NCBI GenBank assembly: GCA_036583965.1
Contig: JAZBQD010000015.1
Location: 20,110,310 to 20,174,309, forward strand
DNA: 64,000 bases
DNA from: Prunella strophiata
Lineage: Eukaryota > Chordata > Aves > Passeriformes > Prunellidae
Direction of reading: 5' to 3'
The position numbers were made by a program, and so were the translations under genes. Under the pieces are notes generated by a model that saw nothing but the letters and a program-made list of their open reading frames with translations, was not told the DNA's origin and searched no databases. The stretch's first letter is position 1. The number at the start of each line of letters is the position of its first letter. Below are positions 1 to 13,800 of the stretch, one piece after another.

Positions 1-3000
1 TAACAATATTCCTCCACATATGGACTTCCTATAAATACCTTGCTGCAAGTCTTTTCTGCAGTGCAAATACAGCAGAGTCTCACTGATATGCTGGCCAGTC
101 TGTGATCAGCAGAGGCTTGATTTTAATGCAGCTCAGAATTGGCACAGAGAAATACGGCAACTTAAGGTCAACAGTCAGGAGTAAGATTGTCATTACTGGA
201 ACTGGGCAAGAGGGACAGAAATAACAATTGTGAGGCATGGAAGAAGAGGACTGGTAGAGTTCTCAAGAGACCACCCCAGTCATCCCTGTTGGCTAAAGCA
301 GCATGAATCACACTTCTGTCAATCCTTATATAACTAGCCAAGCTTGTACTTGACAGGATAATCCAGGCTCCAGTGCTGGATCCCACCATCATCCCAGGCA
401 GTGAAACCCAGTGCTTCACCTTAGTCAGTCTCAAACAAGCTTCCCTTCACAACATTTTAAAATTCCTTTACTTTCTCCTCACCAGGAATTCAAAACAACC
501 CCCTCAAAACCTAAGAAGTTAACTTGTTGCCTCTGTGTGTTTTGTGTTTGAAGAACATTCTGAATAAGCTGTCCAGCCTTGTCTTTCTTGCCTTTCCCCA
601 TGGGTTGATGGGTTGTGGTGAAACTCAGGTGCCACAGCAGTCCTTCCTCATCCCCTGGCCATGCCTGTCAGTGTTTGGTACATTGCAAACCATGGGTCTT
701 AGGGGTAAATGTTGCTCAAGACATCTGGCTCCTCTCATCAGCACTGACAGTGCTCTGCACCACAAGCTCTGGCCATGGTGGTTGGGATCCCATTTTCTGT
801 TGGCCATTACCAGAAGGAGCCTTGGTACAGGAGAAGAGGACAGGTAATTTTCCATACAGGTATATCCAGTGAGGCTGAGTGTTATAAAAGGGTGGGCTAG
901 TGAGGAGAGAGAGAACAGGAGTCAGTTGGCAGTGTTGTGGTGAGGAGGAAGATGTCAGATTTGCAAGGAACTGCCCATGAGAGAAGGTATGAGAATTTTT
1001 GCAGCAAGATAACATCTCAGGACTTGTTGGCACAACTGGTGACCCTGTCTGTGTCTCTAATGACAACTTCTCCTAAAGCTGATTCAAGCCATTGGTACCT
1101 CATGAGTAGAACATGACTGGTTTTTTGAAAAGCCTAATTTCAGGTATTTTTCTGCAAGGATTTCTGAAGGAAGCTCCCCAAAGGCTTTCCTCTGTTCCCA
1201 TCTCTGCACTTTGCACAAGGACACTAAGGTCACCTTAACTGCTGTCCCCTGCCCCTTTTACCAAAACTCCCTGATCCTGGAGCCAGGCTGGCTTCCCACT
1301 CACATCCTTGCTGAATTCAGCTGGAGCTGCAAGGCCTCTTTGCATTACTGCCCTGTCCTTCCCCTTTGCTTCCTGCAGTTTGTCTGGCACAGATGGCACA
1401 GTGCCACCTGTGACCATGGCCACTGCCCTGCCCTGGGGGCACTGGGAGGGTGCTGCATGTGGTTTGCCAGCAGCTTTTGGACAGGGCTCTCAGGGAAAGC
1501 ACCACGTGCACACCTGGGGTGCTGCCACTCACAGCTGCTTTGTTTTGTCATTCTAGGGACACTATTGGAAATGACATTCATTGTAATGTGTTCATCCTAC
1601 TGGATTTAATTAGAAACATTCAGCTTTAATTAAGTGTTTGTTTTGCAGTCCCAGTAGTTCCATTTTGATAAGGCTCTGTCATGCAAATGCTAAATGAAGC
1701 TGAGGCAGTAGATTATTGCATGTCATAGTTCCTGAGTAATGCTTAAAGACAATGCAGTGTGAGATACAGTTGCTGAGAGTGGGAGGCAACTCTGTGCTTT
1801 TCTTCAAGTGTTTACTTCATGCTTTCCAGGAAATTTCCTGTACTATTAGCTCTCCCTGTCCTCAGACCCATTCTTTGCTTTCCAGCATCCTCCTCCCATG
1901 ACGCTTTCAGGGACTGACAGGGGTGCAGTGGGGACAGGGAAGGTTGTGCTGTGCCACTGACTCCTCCATCCTTCCACCCAGGACAGGGGGAGCAGGAACA
2001 AAGCAGAGCTCCATGCCAAAACTACAGGCCTCTTTTTCTCTCTCCTTTTCTCAGTAAACCTCCAATTTTTCCTTTTTACACAAGAGTTTGGGTGCTAATG
2101 CTGCAGCTGTCTGACTTGCCCATGCATGGACCACTCCTTATATTTAAAAAAGCTGCATATTCTGTAGCTGCTGCCTCTGTTAATAGTTTTCACTACTTAC
2201 CTACAAACCTTTATTGCTTGAAGTGTACCTTGAAGCTTAGAAGACAAATAGGTTCCAGTTATAATTAACACATAGGGAACAGACCTAAGCAAGTGTTTTC
2301 CCATGAAGCCATACTAATGCATGAACTCTTGCTTTTCAGCTTACAGATGAAGATGTTTTTCACATCAAACATCCTAAATACTAGTTTGGGTGGTTTTTTT
2401 TTTGGGTTTTTTTTTTTTTTTTTTTTTGAGAGTGAAACAATGAGAAGAGAAAAAAATTCTATGCCTCAGACCCAGGACAATAAATCAGCTCTGACTGAGG
2501 AATTTCTACCTGTGAAGAGCCACACCACCCCATGATGACAGTCTCTCTTTCCCTTGATTAGGCCATCATCAAAATTCACAACCCTTTGTTGTTGGCCTGG
2601 TGTTCTCTCCCTCTGGAAGTTCAGTCCTAAAGGAGATGAAAGATTCTCAAAGGAAGAACCAATCCCCACTCAAACAGATTTTGCAGCTAGACTGTGATTT
2701 GTGAGCAGATGAAGCAGGTTTGTGAAGAGATTCTGAACCTCTGGAGATTGCTTTTCAGGGGAGACAGAGCAGGTTGGCCACCCAGGGCAAGACACCCTCC
2801 CCAGTGCAGTGTCCTGCAGGTAGAGCTTGCCCTTCCCTTGGGAGTCCCTCTGTCTCTGGGCAGGTACACAAGCAGATTGTGATTTGCCTTTTCTGCTCTC
2901 TCTTTTCTGTGCTAACAGCCTCTTGCTCAGTCTTCCTACTTCCTACTCTCACCCTGTCTTTGAATCTCTTCATTTTGCTCTTGGAATTTTTTCTGCTTTC

Positions 3001-6000
3001 CTTCTGCTCCTTTCCCTTTTCCAGCTTTGATTTTCCCAAGGTGATCTACCTTCAGTAAACAGCTGCTCAGCTCAAGAACCTGCTGCTGTTCCTGGCAGAG
3101 ACATCCCATATCAACCACAGACAGGTGTTCCCCAGCCAAGCAATTTCCACAGTGGGAGCTTTCATGACATTGTTCAGAGCCAGATCTCCAAATGTTAAGA
3201 TACTGAAGCAAAATCTCTAGTTTAATATGTGAACTCTTAATAGTATTTACATTTTATGCCATAGCATAAAAGAATTTGAATTTTAAGAAATGCAAATTGC
3301 CTTCCTTGAGTTTATTGTATCTTCTGTCCTCCAACAATCCATCATGAGAAGCAGGCATGCCAAACAGCCACAGAAGTTGCCATGCTAAATACACCACACA
3401 CAGCAACAGAAGCCTTTGGAAGTCAGCTTTGTGTGCAGATTTAAAGTGTCCCTTTGTCTCTGCAGTGCTGCTGGCTGGTCTCCCAGCCCCTCTGGAAAGC
3501 AGCCTGAGATGGGTCATGTGCAGGAGCCAAGCAGGAGCTCCTCCTCTTGCAAAATATGGTGGAAAGGGAGAATCTCCACACATGGGGTGTTGGGATGAAC
3601 ACATGGGCTGTGGACCATCCCCACCTCACTGGAACTCATGCCAGGAGAGGAGCAGACCTTCTTGCCTTGGCTGTGGCTTCCCTCCTCACAGGCTGTCACT
3701 GAGAAACAAGCCACACTTTGTCTCTGAGGTAGAAAGAAGTGAGAGAGAATGCTTTGAGAAGTGGGAGGTGAGGAGTACCACACAGCTGCTCTGCCAGCTC
3801 AGAAAGGTTTCAGAGCAATGATAACAACACCCTTATGAGTGAAGCCTTTCCCTGGTGGAGCTGTGCAGCTGGTCTGGGGAAATGGAGGAAGGACACAGGC
3901 TTGGGCAGGAGTGCCTCCTTCCTTCTCACAGAAAATGTGATGCTGCAAACCTCCCTGGTGGACGTTTGAAGCTTTGTGCACCATGGTGCATTCTAGGAGT
4001 CACAAATTGCAGGTGAGACGCAGGAGGGGACCTTTGCCACCAGGCAGATCAGACCCCCTGCTGCTTAGTGAGAGCAGGGGAACTGGTAGGGGACCTGCAT
4101 GGAGGCTCAGCTGAAGAATGTGCCACCCAAAGTATAGAAAACAGTCATCCATTCCCACCTCTTTCCACTAATTTGGGGGGTGAGTGCTTGGGCATCAGCC
4201 TTAGGAGAGGCCCAGGCTGTGTGGCACTGTGCTTCCTGAGTCTGAAGCCCTGAACTTAACACTGAGAGCAAGTAAGACCTTTCTAAATAATATTTGTTTT
4301 CTGGAGCTGACAAGTGATCTGAAAAAACATGAAGCCTTATATAACTCCATCTGGGTAAGGTGAGTTTTTTCTCCCAACTCCAGCCTAAAGCAAATTGCTT
4401 GCCATTTACTTTCTTTTTGGCTTGACAAAGTAGCTGTTATTAAAAACAGATCTTAACCATGAAGAAATGCCCTTTGCACTACTGTTTACCCCTTCCCATG
4501 CTGCAGAAGCTGGATGGGATTTCAACAGCATGTGTTGGGATTCTGGGGCACTGGTAATGTTAGCCTGTCTCTCCCTTCTCACACTGCCTTCCTCTGCCTG
4601 CCTGTGGGATACACTTTCCATAGCACTTCTTCCCACACACTTCAGAATCTCTCTCCCAGCATTGTAGCAGTGATTTATGGGCTTCTGTGCTGGCAGCCCA
4701 CCACTGTGCATTGGTAGGATTACATAAAGATGGGTGACAGGGAGAGCTCTTAATCACTACATGAAAAAAGAAGTATTTGACTGTGACCTGTCTCACAATG
4801 AGGAGCAGTGCTTTAAAAGCACTTGTGACATTTCCATGCTTTCCATGCTTCAGAATTTTATTTTAAATCTTCTGTCTTCACATGTGAGACTTGATATTTG
4901 GTACAGGAATTAAAAATATTTATGTATCAGCTTTCAGGGAAAGAACATGCAGGGTGTTAATGGCCTTTTGAGTTCAGGTTTTGGCTCCCATTCTGAGTTC
5001 CTATTCTCTCTGGATGTCCTGAATCAAAAACAAAGTCTCATTTTCCTTTGATATGCACACAGATACACACAAACACTGAAAAGCAGATTGCAGAAGTGAT
5101 CTGACATGCTGCCTGTTTATAAGTACCCATTTCTCAAAAGCATTCTGAAATAACTTCCTCTGTTAAGTTTTATTCCAAAATAGTGTTTATACAGTGGATT
5201 ATAACCAAACAGCTAAAATACAGCAGGGTGTTCTTTTGCCTCATAACAAGACTTAAATACACTCCCTTTCTATTTCCAATGTGATTTATTATGTGCCTAA
5301 ATGTACAGCCTCTCCCCAAGGCAGACACCTCATCTTCTTTTGTGTCTTGAGCACACAGCAGATGTTTAGGAAGCAGCAAACTCATAGTGTAACAGCAAGA
5401 GCTAGGATATAAAGATATGTGACTGTAATAAATGTTGTGGTAACAATATGAGATTTTTGTGGTTTGCCGTTTCAACTTTGACTTTCAGAAAGTGACATTT
5501 ATATGTGCTCTGGGAATGTGATAATAATCTTGGTACTCCAAAGTAGTTTTCCAGTTTGAATGGTAATATAAAGCAAATTAATTTCAGTTCTTAGATTAGG
5601 CATCTCCCCTTCCCTAGATGGTAATGAGTCAAAGCTACTACAATAAAATTTAATGTCTGCTGTCTGTCCTGTTTGTGAGGTTTTTCCTTTAGCTCATATG
5701 CATTCAGAAAAACTAAAAATCCAGAACTGTTGATTAAAGGTCTTTCCATAAAAAATAGCTCCTAATGTTGACCGTTCTGTGCACTCACAAAGTAATTATA
5801 ACTGTAGTACTTAAGAAACAAGCCAAACTAAACCAAAACAAGCAAAAACTTTATTTTGCCACATCTCTGTTTGCTCAGACTCCACTTTTTCCCTTTTGAA
5901 ATATTTACAAGGACATTTTCCATTCAGTTTTTTCAGTGGAATGCTGCCCAAGAAGTGGTGCAGAACCCAGTGGGTGTTGACTGCAGATGCTACTGAATTT

Positions 6001-6439
6001 GATGAAGGTGGAAGACAGGGTAAATGCAAAGAAGACTGCATTTTTAATGCAAAGGTGCATTACTGGCTGGAAATAGGAAGTCCATTTGAAATATTGATGT
6101 TCTTTAGCCTCTCATCAGACAATTCAAATCTGGAGCAGCAGTAGAGGTGACAAAAGTGCCCTAACAAAGTATCCAGATGTCTGTGTCAATAATCTGATAT
6201 TGGTTTCCAAGAAAGACTTTTTATTTCAGTACTAAATGCTATCAGAAAGAACATCACAAAATTGTTGCTCCATTCTGGAATGAAATAGAGATGTTCTGTC
6301 CTGGGGAGGAATTCAGAGGGGACATCTTCAGTCTGGAGGCTCTGCAGGGAAAGGATTGGTCCTGGAGGTGTGTGGACCTCAAGTTCCTACCAAGAGAAGC
6401 ACAGACACATTTGAGTGTCTTCTAAGGTTGCCATACACA
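1..6439. other. Unique non-coding sequence, no gene recognised
   Basis: No exon, RNA gene or mobile element is recognisable here. Open frames on both strands are short (largest about 154 codons at 3357-3821 +) and none gives a protein family I know. A poly-T tract occupies 2393-2427, broken by a single GGG. GC-richer patches (about 1230-1560 and 3440-3680) raise open-frame length by chance. Ancient decayed repeats cannot be excluded by eye. Confidence 0.6.
2393..2427. repeat. Poly-T tract
   Basis: Two T runs separated by GGG at 2404-2406. CR1 elements do not end in poly-A, and no flanking SINE body or target duplication was recognised. It is therefore best read as simple sequence. Confidence 0.85.
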
Positions 6440-6940
6440 CAGAACCCTGGAATCTGGTGTTCACTTTTGGGCCCCTCACCACAAGAACAACATTGAGGTG
6501 CTGAAGTGAGGCCACAGAAGGTCAGTGGAGCTGGTGAAGGGTCTGGAGCACAAATCCCATGAGGAGTGGTGGAGGGAGCTGGGGGTGTTTAGCCTGCAGA
6601 AAAAGAAACTTGGGGTGACCTTTTTGCTGTCTACAACTGCCTGAAAGGAGGCTGCAGCCAGGTGGGGATCAGTCTCTTCTCCCAGGAAACAGGAGGAAAT
6701 GGCCTCAAGTTGCACCAGGGAAGATTTAGGGAAAAATTTCTTCATGGAAAATGTTACCAAGCACCAGAACAGGCTGTTCAGGGAAGTGTTTGAGTCACCA
6801 TCCCTTCAGGTATCCAAAAAATGTGTGGATATGGCATCTGGGGACATGATCTATTGGTAGATTTGTCAGTGTTGGCTTAACAGTTGTACTTGATGATCTT
6901 AAAGGTCTTTTTCCAATCTAAATCATTCTATGGTACTGTG
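6440..6940 (+). mobile_element. CR1 LINE 3' end, plus strand
   Basis: CR1 is the dominant non-LTR retrotransposon of birds; most copies are 5'-truncated. Diagnostic CR1 phrases are readable in order: 'ggtgttcacttttgggcccctcacca' wording near 6459-6481, 'ctacaactgcctgaaaggagg' wording near 6632-6652, 'ggcctcaag' near 6699, and 'cttgatgatcttaaaggtc' near 6889-6907. It ends near 6935 in a single degenerate ATTCTATG tail unit. Divergence from the consensus I remember and the near absence of the terminal 8-mer repeat suggest an old copy. The 5' limit is uncertain and may extend to about 6300. No intact reverse-transcriptase frame is present. Confidence 0.85.
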
Positions 6941-9939
6941 AAAAGATGCTACTTTGGATTGACATTGTCTTTCTGATGTGCTTCCCAGTATAAAAAACTT
7001 GTTTATCAGCAGAAAGATGAATATTGAGGGTATTTTATAGTCATAAAGAAGAAGCTTAGCTACATTCATAAACACAAATATCCTAGCCAAGGCAAACAGG
7101 GAAAGCCTAGTGTTTTGTTTACAAAGAGAGAGCTGCCCTTCAAATATTTACAAAGAATGAAGGCAAATTCAAGAGCAGTTGGCAGAAGGACTGGAAGCAG
7201 CATTGAGGATCTTCATGCAAGCTTATTATTCTTGGGGTGAAAAAAGACTCAGACTGCAAAAATAGTTAAAGCCTGAAATTATGAATGTAACTATGAAAAA
7301 AAAAAAGAATTTGAATACAACAAATGCCAAACAAGTTCTGGATGTGCAGTCACATTACTTGATATTGCCCTTTCAGTTTCTTTGATCAAGGAAGATTATG
7401 TGCTGGAAAGAATAAATCCTTGTGTTAGCAAATGTGAGTTACAAAGAGGTTAGGAATGTTCACACCTATCTGTGGACAAGGACAATGTGTGCTACACATT
7501 TTATTTCAAAAGGCATGGCAGGTAAGAAGAGAGGAATGTCTATTTACCACAGCCTGACTGAACAGGTTGAGTTTCCATGCCTGGGGATGGAAAGCTGTGC
7601 CTCAGCTGGGAGAAGTGTCAGTAATTTAGGACAGGGCAGAGAGGAGTGGAGAGAATGAGCAAACAGGGAACTCACAGTGCCTGGATGGACCAAGGGGCCT
7701 GGGGAAGAGAGGATCATATCCTGGCCTCTGAGATGGTGGAAAGGAGGGGGCATTCTTAGGGGACCATGTGGACTAAACTGCTGATGGGCAGAAAACAGAA
7801 CACTTTCTTCACCAAGCCAGAATGGACTGGGGGAAATTTGTTTTCTGGTCTTATTCAACATTTCACTTCCAGCAATTCTGGTTATTTGCTTGTTGCTGTT
7901 TTTGTTTACAGACAGCAACTGTTTGTCTGGCTCTAGTTCATGAGTTTGCCTTGTGAGGAGTCATTCCTGCAGATGTCAGAGGCATTTCAGTGTGCCTGGT
8001 TGAAAGCACAGGTGAGCCAGGTCTGCCCTGAGGCTCTGGCCAGCACAAGAGCTCATTGAGGTGTTTTGGCCATGCTCTGCTACCTGTGTGCAACTTGGCA
8101 AACCCAGTGCCCTGTCTGCCAGTCTTACTGTGGGTGTCTTGCAGCTGTGTTCTCTTTCAAAGACTTTGCACCATGAATAAAGGGGGTGATAGTTATCTGC
8201 TTTCCACCTCACATGTAAAATTTTCAGGGCTGTTTCTGTTCTGCTTTGAATGTGAGTGGAAGTACTTGGCCATTTCTTATGGCTCAGGCTGAGCTTTTTT
8301 TTCCCCCCACTGGGGAAATATCTGCATCTGATGACTCTTCATGCTCTCATGAGCATGAAGAGCTGATGGCCACAGCCTCCCTTGTTTCTGTCTTGTGACA
8401 GAGGATGCCAGTGCACCCCATTTGTCAAAGATTAGTTTCATTTATGTTGTTTGAGGATTGTTGGGCTTTTTCCCCAACAGATTTAGAGGAAGAGCTTAAT
8501 CTTCCTCCTCTTGATTTCCTTGAGTTTAAATTGTTGGAGTGAATTAAGGACAGCAGGCATATTCCTGAACACTTAGGCTGTGAGATTAGGTACTTTGCCT
8601 CAGTACACTCTTCACAGCCTTGCTGGTGCCATGACTGCAATGGTTAAAAACTCAGTTTCCATCCTAGAACTATTTGAGGCCCATTTATAACCATTTGTTC
8701 TTGTTCCAAGGCTGTCCTCCAGTTGGAATAGCTCTTTTCACTCCCTGGTATTCCCCTTGCTCGAGGGATATTTATAAAAAACTCTCCTATCACCTTTCAG
8801 CTTTTGATTAGTTAGAGGCTGAGCAAGGACATCTTTCTTAATCTCCCCTGACAATTCTGGTAGCTTTTTTTCTGCACTTCTTCCCATTTGAACTCTTCTT
8901 GGATATGGCTGATTGGACTGATCAGCAGCAGTTTACTGTGTGAGCTGCTGTAGACTGAGGAGTGCCTGATTTAAGATCTGTCTGCTGGAGCTGTCTGTTT
9001 GAAAGCTGTTGTGCAAGTAACAACAGGAGCTCTGTGGGAATGAACAGCCCCAGTCACTGCTCTAAGGCAGATAACTCCATCTCAGGTATTGGATAGGGGA
9101 AAGAAATAAAAATCATATCATACAGCTGACACGAGCAGATCTTCACAGAAACATCTTGGAGCCTTTGGATCTTGCAAAAGAAGTTATCTGAAATCTGTAC
9201 CCTAATGAGCAACCCTTGGGTAATGAGCCTGATAAACAAACAAGATGAGCAGACCTGTCTCATCTGACTGGGAGACCCAGAGGTCTGAAAATCAAACTCT
9301 GAATACAGCAGCTCCAACAAGTCTGCCTCTGTGGGGGTCAGGAGCACGAGACAGCCTTCCTAGGCAATAACTGGTAAAGCAGAGCTCTGCCAGGGAGCAA
9401 TCCAGACTTGTTTCCCACTGACACCACTGCAAACACCAGCAGACTTTGGCTCTGCCCTTGTACAGTGGCTCACTGTGCTCTGATCCAAAGGAGGAGCTGC
9501 AAAGATCCAGCAAGACCAAACCATCCTCTGCCACAGATACATATTTCCAGAAAGTATTTCACATGCTGAGCTCTGGAGGTACAGCACCATGGCCTACATT
9601 CACCTCTGCCCTACATCCCATTCTCCAACACATCCTTTCCTGCTGCTTGGCCTTGCTGCTCCATGGCCAGCTGCCTGTTCTTGCCCCTGAGCCTCAGCTT
9701 CATAGCTAACACTTGGTCATGCAGCTCTGGACCACTTCTAGCCACTGCATGGAAGACAGGCTGATGCTGTGAACAGGTGGGATACAACAGACCAAGGTGG
9801 AGAGTGATGCACAGAGCAGTGATGGGGTGTTGCACTTGGAACAGGCCAAGCTCCTGGTTGGCTTCCTGGTGCTCAATTGTCATCTTGGGATGCAGTTGTG
9901 CTTGGTGTAACATTTGGTGGCAATATTTTTCAAGGTTTC
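6941..9939. other. Unique sequence with no confident gene
   Basis: Nothing is confidently recognised. A 12-bp perfect inverted repeat lies at 8335-8362. On the minus strand, overlapping open frames cover 9054-10024 in three registers (97, 80 and 137 codons), with fragments such as LTPTEADLLELLYSEFDFQ. They could be a decayed coding sequence or chance. The uppermost frame runs into the LTR that begins at 9940, so at least that part is not a native protein. Confidence 0.5.
8335..8362. other. Perfect 12-bp inverted repeat, 4-base loop
   Basis: The arm CTCTTCATGCTC (8335-8346) is the exact reverse complement of GAGCATGAAGAG (8351-8362), around a TCAT loop. Pairing does not extend beyond the arms. 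No T-run follows that would suggest a Pol III terminator, and the stem is too short for a microRNA precursor. Function unknown. Confidence 0.8.
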
Positions 9940-10839
9940 TGTCAGAACCCAGGACATCCCTCTGGCTGTCCTGGATGGCTCCAGCCCCTGGCAGGGAGCT
10001 CAGAGACCTTGGCACAGAGCCCAAGACTCCTGTGCCTTTGATTTTGAGCCATGGAAAAAATTACCAACATTATATCAGGAGTTGCAAGCCACAAAAATTA
10101 AGTCGAGTAAGAGTTAGTTTATCACAGGGTGAAAAAGTAGAATTTTGGGATTGTTTAGAATGAGGATTCAGAGGTCAAGGTGGAGGAATTTGGGTGTGTT
10201 CTGTCCTTCTTTCTCCTTCTTCACAGCCTCCATCTTCTGGGTGATGGTGGCACTTTTGGATTGGTTCAGAGTAGAGTTAGACTCTGGCCAAACACGAGTT
10301 TTGGGGCTGATGCTTTCTGATAATGGGCCACTGAGGCTCACAGTGACAGACACACTGCATCATCCCATTGTGAGATGCTCCAGCCCGGTGAGGGGTGCAC
10401 CCAGCATTCCTACCCAGATAAAAAGGGGACCTGGGAGCACCAGGTTATCCTGCTTACCATTGGATTCCTGGAGGAAGATTGGACCCATCTCACTACCACT
10501 GGACTTTCTCCAGGACCATCTCTACTCCACAGAACTGCATCTGTTCCTCCAGGAGGATTCATCTGAACTGCTTTTAACACCCTGACCAACAGGGTGTCAG
10601 ATCTGTCACGTTTTTTCCTAGGATTTTTGTTTGTTTTGGTTTTTTGCTTGTCTTTCTGTACTATTACATTTGTATTTTTTAATATTCCTAGTAAAGAACT
10701 GTTATTCCCTATTCCCAAATCTTTGTCTGAAAGCCCCTAATTGCAAAATGATAATAATCTGAGGGAGGGGTTTACATTCTCTATTCAAAGGGAGATTTCA
10801 GCTTTTGCTGGCAGATACCTGTCTTTCAAAACCAGGACA
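9940..10839 (+). mobile_element. Solo endogenous-retrovirus LTR, apparently chimeric
   Basis: It begins TGTCAGAACCC, the same start as the two LTRs at 35501 and 37167 (reverse). It matches them closely over about 350 bp, up to roughly 10288, then continues with unrelated sequence. That second part has a TATA-like GATAAAAAG (10417-10425), a late AGTAAA (10690-10695) that could act as poly(A) signal, and an end ...CCAGGACA resembling passerine LTR ends I remember. The 3' limit at 10839 is inferred. The flanks (GTTTC and GGGTG) show no target-site duplication. No gag, pol or env is attached. Confidence 0.75.
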
Positions 10840-13800
10840 GGGTGGTGGATGGAGGATATAGGGGGAAGGATGGTAAAGAACAGCTTGTGAGGGCTCCTGC
10901 CTGCAGGACCAGGTTGCTCTGGAGCCTTATTTCAGGCAAACAGAAAAATAAAAGGGTAACTGTGATCATATTTATAGAAAAACACAGCAAGGCAGAGCTT
11001 TACTGGACAGCATGATTGGATACATGCTGGAGTGGGAAGTCCAGTAGTAAGTTGTTTCTATTGGAGATGTGCAAAAATATTAAGCAGCATGGTTAGGAGC
11101 TCATGAAGTTTTCCAGAAGAGACACATGTTCCCCTAAGGAACAGACCTGCAAACTGGTGTGCCTGCTGTGCAGAGCAGCTTTTCCCTTCTGTTGCTGGTT
11201 TTCTTTTTTCCTACCTGTCTTCACCTCTACCCTTTGCAGCTCTTGGTCACACCTTATCCTGACTGCTAAAGATTAAATGCTGTTTCACATAAGCTTGTGC
11301 AGGTACCTTGTGGTCTTTTCCCTTCTGGTTGCTGTTTCAGATGGAGTGGACACAAAGCCTTGACAGGAATTTCAATAGAATTGAGGTGTGGACAGAAAAT
11401 GTTCATTGGCTTTGGTGCAAATCTAGAATCAGGATCTACTGGAAGATTTCAGTCTGCACATGAATGTGGGCTGTTCCTGAAATGGGGATTCTTGTCTCTG
11501 CCCTACAGTGAAGGTGACTGGTATGGAAAAGTTGGTATTTTTGGTGTATAGTAGCAACACTGATTAAAATCTGTGTACAGAATGGGATTAAACATGAAAT
11601 GGTCACCTGAATCAAAACCAGGAGATGCTGCCATCATTAGTATTTCAACCCCTCAGAGTGTGTGGCACATCCAAACTGAGGTATGCATCTGTTTTTTTTT
11701 AACATTTTAGCAGAGGCAAGTGGTTTTCAGATATTTTTTCTGATTATAGCTATCTGCTAGCTGATATCAAGGTTTTAGGTCTGTTGGTTCTGAAAAAGAA
11801 ATATGGACTTGAATATGAGATTTTACCTGTTCCCACTGTTTTTCATTAAATCTTTGACTGAACTCTTGCTATTATCAGCAGAAACTGTTTTTGGAATCGC
11901 TCCAGCTGCTTTTTTATAAAAAAATATTTTGTGTTTCCAGGCCAAAGTATGACATGATCCTGAGTCATGCTTAGAAAATCTAAACTGACATCATTTTAAT
12001 AAGATTTCAAAGAATTCATCACTTCACCAAAATTAGTAAATAACATAAGAAACACTCATAAGAAACACTCATAAATAACATAAGAAACACCTTTTGGAGT
12101 TTTACTCCAAAATTTTGTAAAAGGGCAGTGATTCCTTCCAGTGATATCCTAATGAAAACACCCCAGAGTTTATGTATTTATGCTCAAATCCCTACACTTC
12201 AATATTCCTGATGTTGTAACTACTGTCTGCCCCAATTTAAATGTAGGAAGAGTTTCAGATTTTATTGTGGCAGCTTGGAGCCTCCCAAGGAAGGTGAAGC
12301 CCTTCAGGGTCTCTATAAAGCTCATATCTTAGTTGCCCTCCTCTCTCCACAGAAGCAGTTGCAGAGAACACACATTACTAAATGTCCAGACACATGAGAT
12401 TAATTTCTGACATATGCAAATGGACTCCAAGTTTTCATCTTGCTGATCTCTGAATCTCACCAATTATTCTGAAGCTGGCTTAGGCACATGGTAATTAGTG
12501 GGCATTTTACAGCAGAAAGAATTGTCTGCAAGTCCTATTGAAATACCAGCTAGGCAAAAATGTTCTTAAAGAGAAATATCTATTAATTTTGATGCTTTAA
12601 TGTAAACTTTCCCATAATAATGATATTTCCCATAAAAATGGTATTTCTTATTCTAAAATCTGGCAAAATGAAACATAAAGCATTTGAAGGTTATTTTGAT
12701 TTTAAATTTCTGGTAACATTTTAAGAGAAGAAAAGAAAACAATATCCTTTAAATCTCTGTAAAGCAGGGTTATGATGGACTTTTCATGTATCCTTCCTTT
12801 TGCTCAAAAGCCTTTGTTGGTGTAGTATAAAATTTACTGGTTTTGTATCCTCCTGGGAGGAAGGACAATCTGACAGTCTGAGTGCACCAAAAGGCTTTGG
12901 GTAGGGGAAATATCACTCTCCCAGAAGTTACTAACCATGAGGTGGGCATGAAAATGTATAGGACTGCACATCAGTAGGGATTATATAGTTTATAAATACT
13001 GCCACCAGTAGGACTGGACTGGATCTAGCTCTTGATGAGCAAAAAAGGATTAGAAAAGTAAGCAAAATTCTAGATTCGAAAGAGTTCTTAAAAATATCCA
13101 CACCATCATGCCAACCCATAAACTTATGGGACACCTCCATCTAGAATACTTGTTTCAGTTCTGATAGTTCCAGAAAAAACATGCCAAACACTTCCAGGCA
13201 TTTGCAATGGAGGTGGTGAAAATTATTTAAAAGGCTGGAGAAATTTCTGTGGAACCAGACTGGACTTTTCAAATGTGAGTTGCACAAAGAAGGACTTAGT
13301 AAAGATGCATAGGAGAACAGGTCACAAGGAGAAGCAAACTACATCTAACCTTCATGAAAGTGGAGTATGACAAGGCATTACATGTCAAAAAAGGTGATAA
13401 GAAATACAGAACCCAATCTAACTGTGTGTTTGTAGCATTGTGCTGTTGATGACAAGTATCTGTACTTGGTTTATACAGCTTGAGACAGAGCATTCACAGT
13501 GTATGGGCAATAGAGCAGAAGGGAAGTGGGAAGTCCCAGTGCATCCTTTGCTCTCATTTTCCTCCTAAATTACACTCTGAATATTTTATTGAATAGCTGC
13601 TATGAGGTCATAGCAAACACTATGTTTGCCTGCTTTGACAAAAGTGTGCATGCATGTGCACGCAATTCAGTGTAAGCTGTGGCATGTCTTGTCCCCACAG
13701 CAGCTGCAGCACTGGCAGTGCCCCTTCCAGCAGGGTGTCCCCACCTGTCCCTTGGAGAGATCACGTCTGATGCTGACCTCCTGCAGGAGAAAGGTCATTG

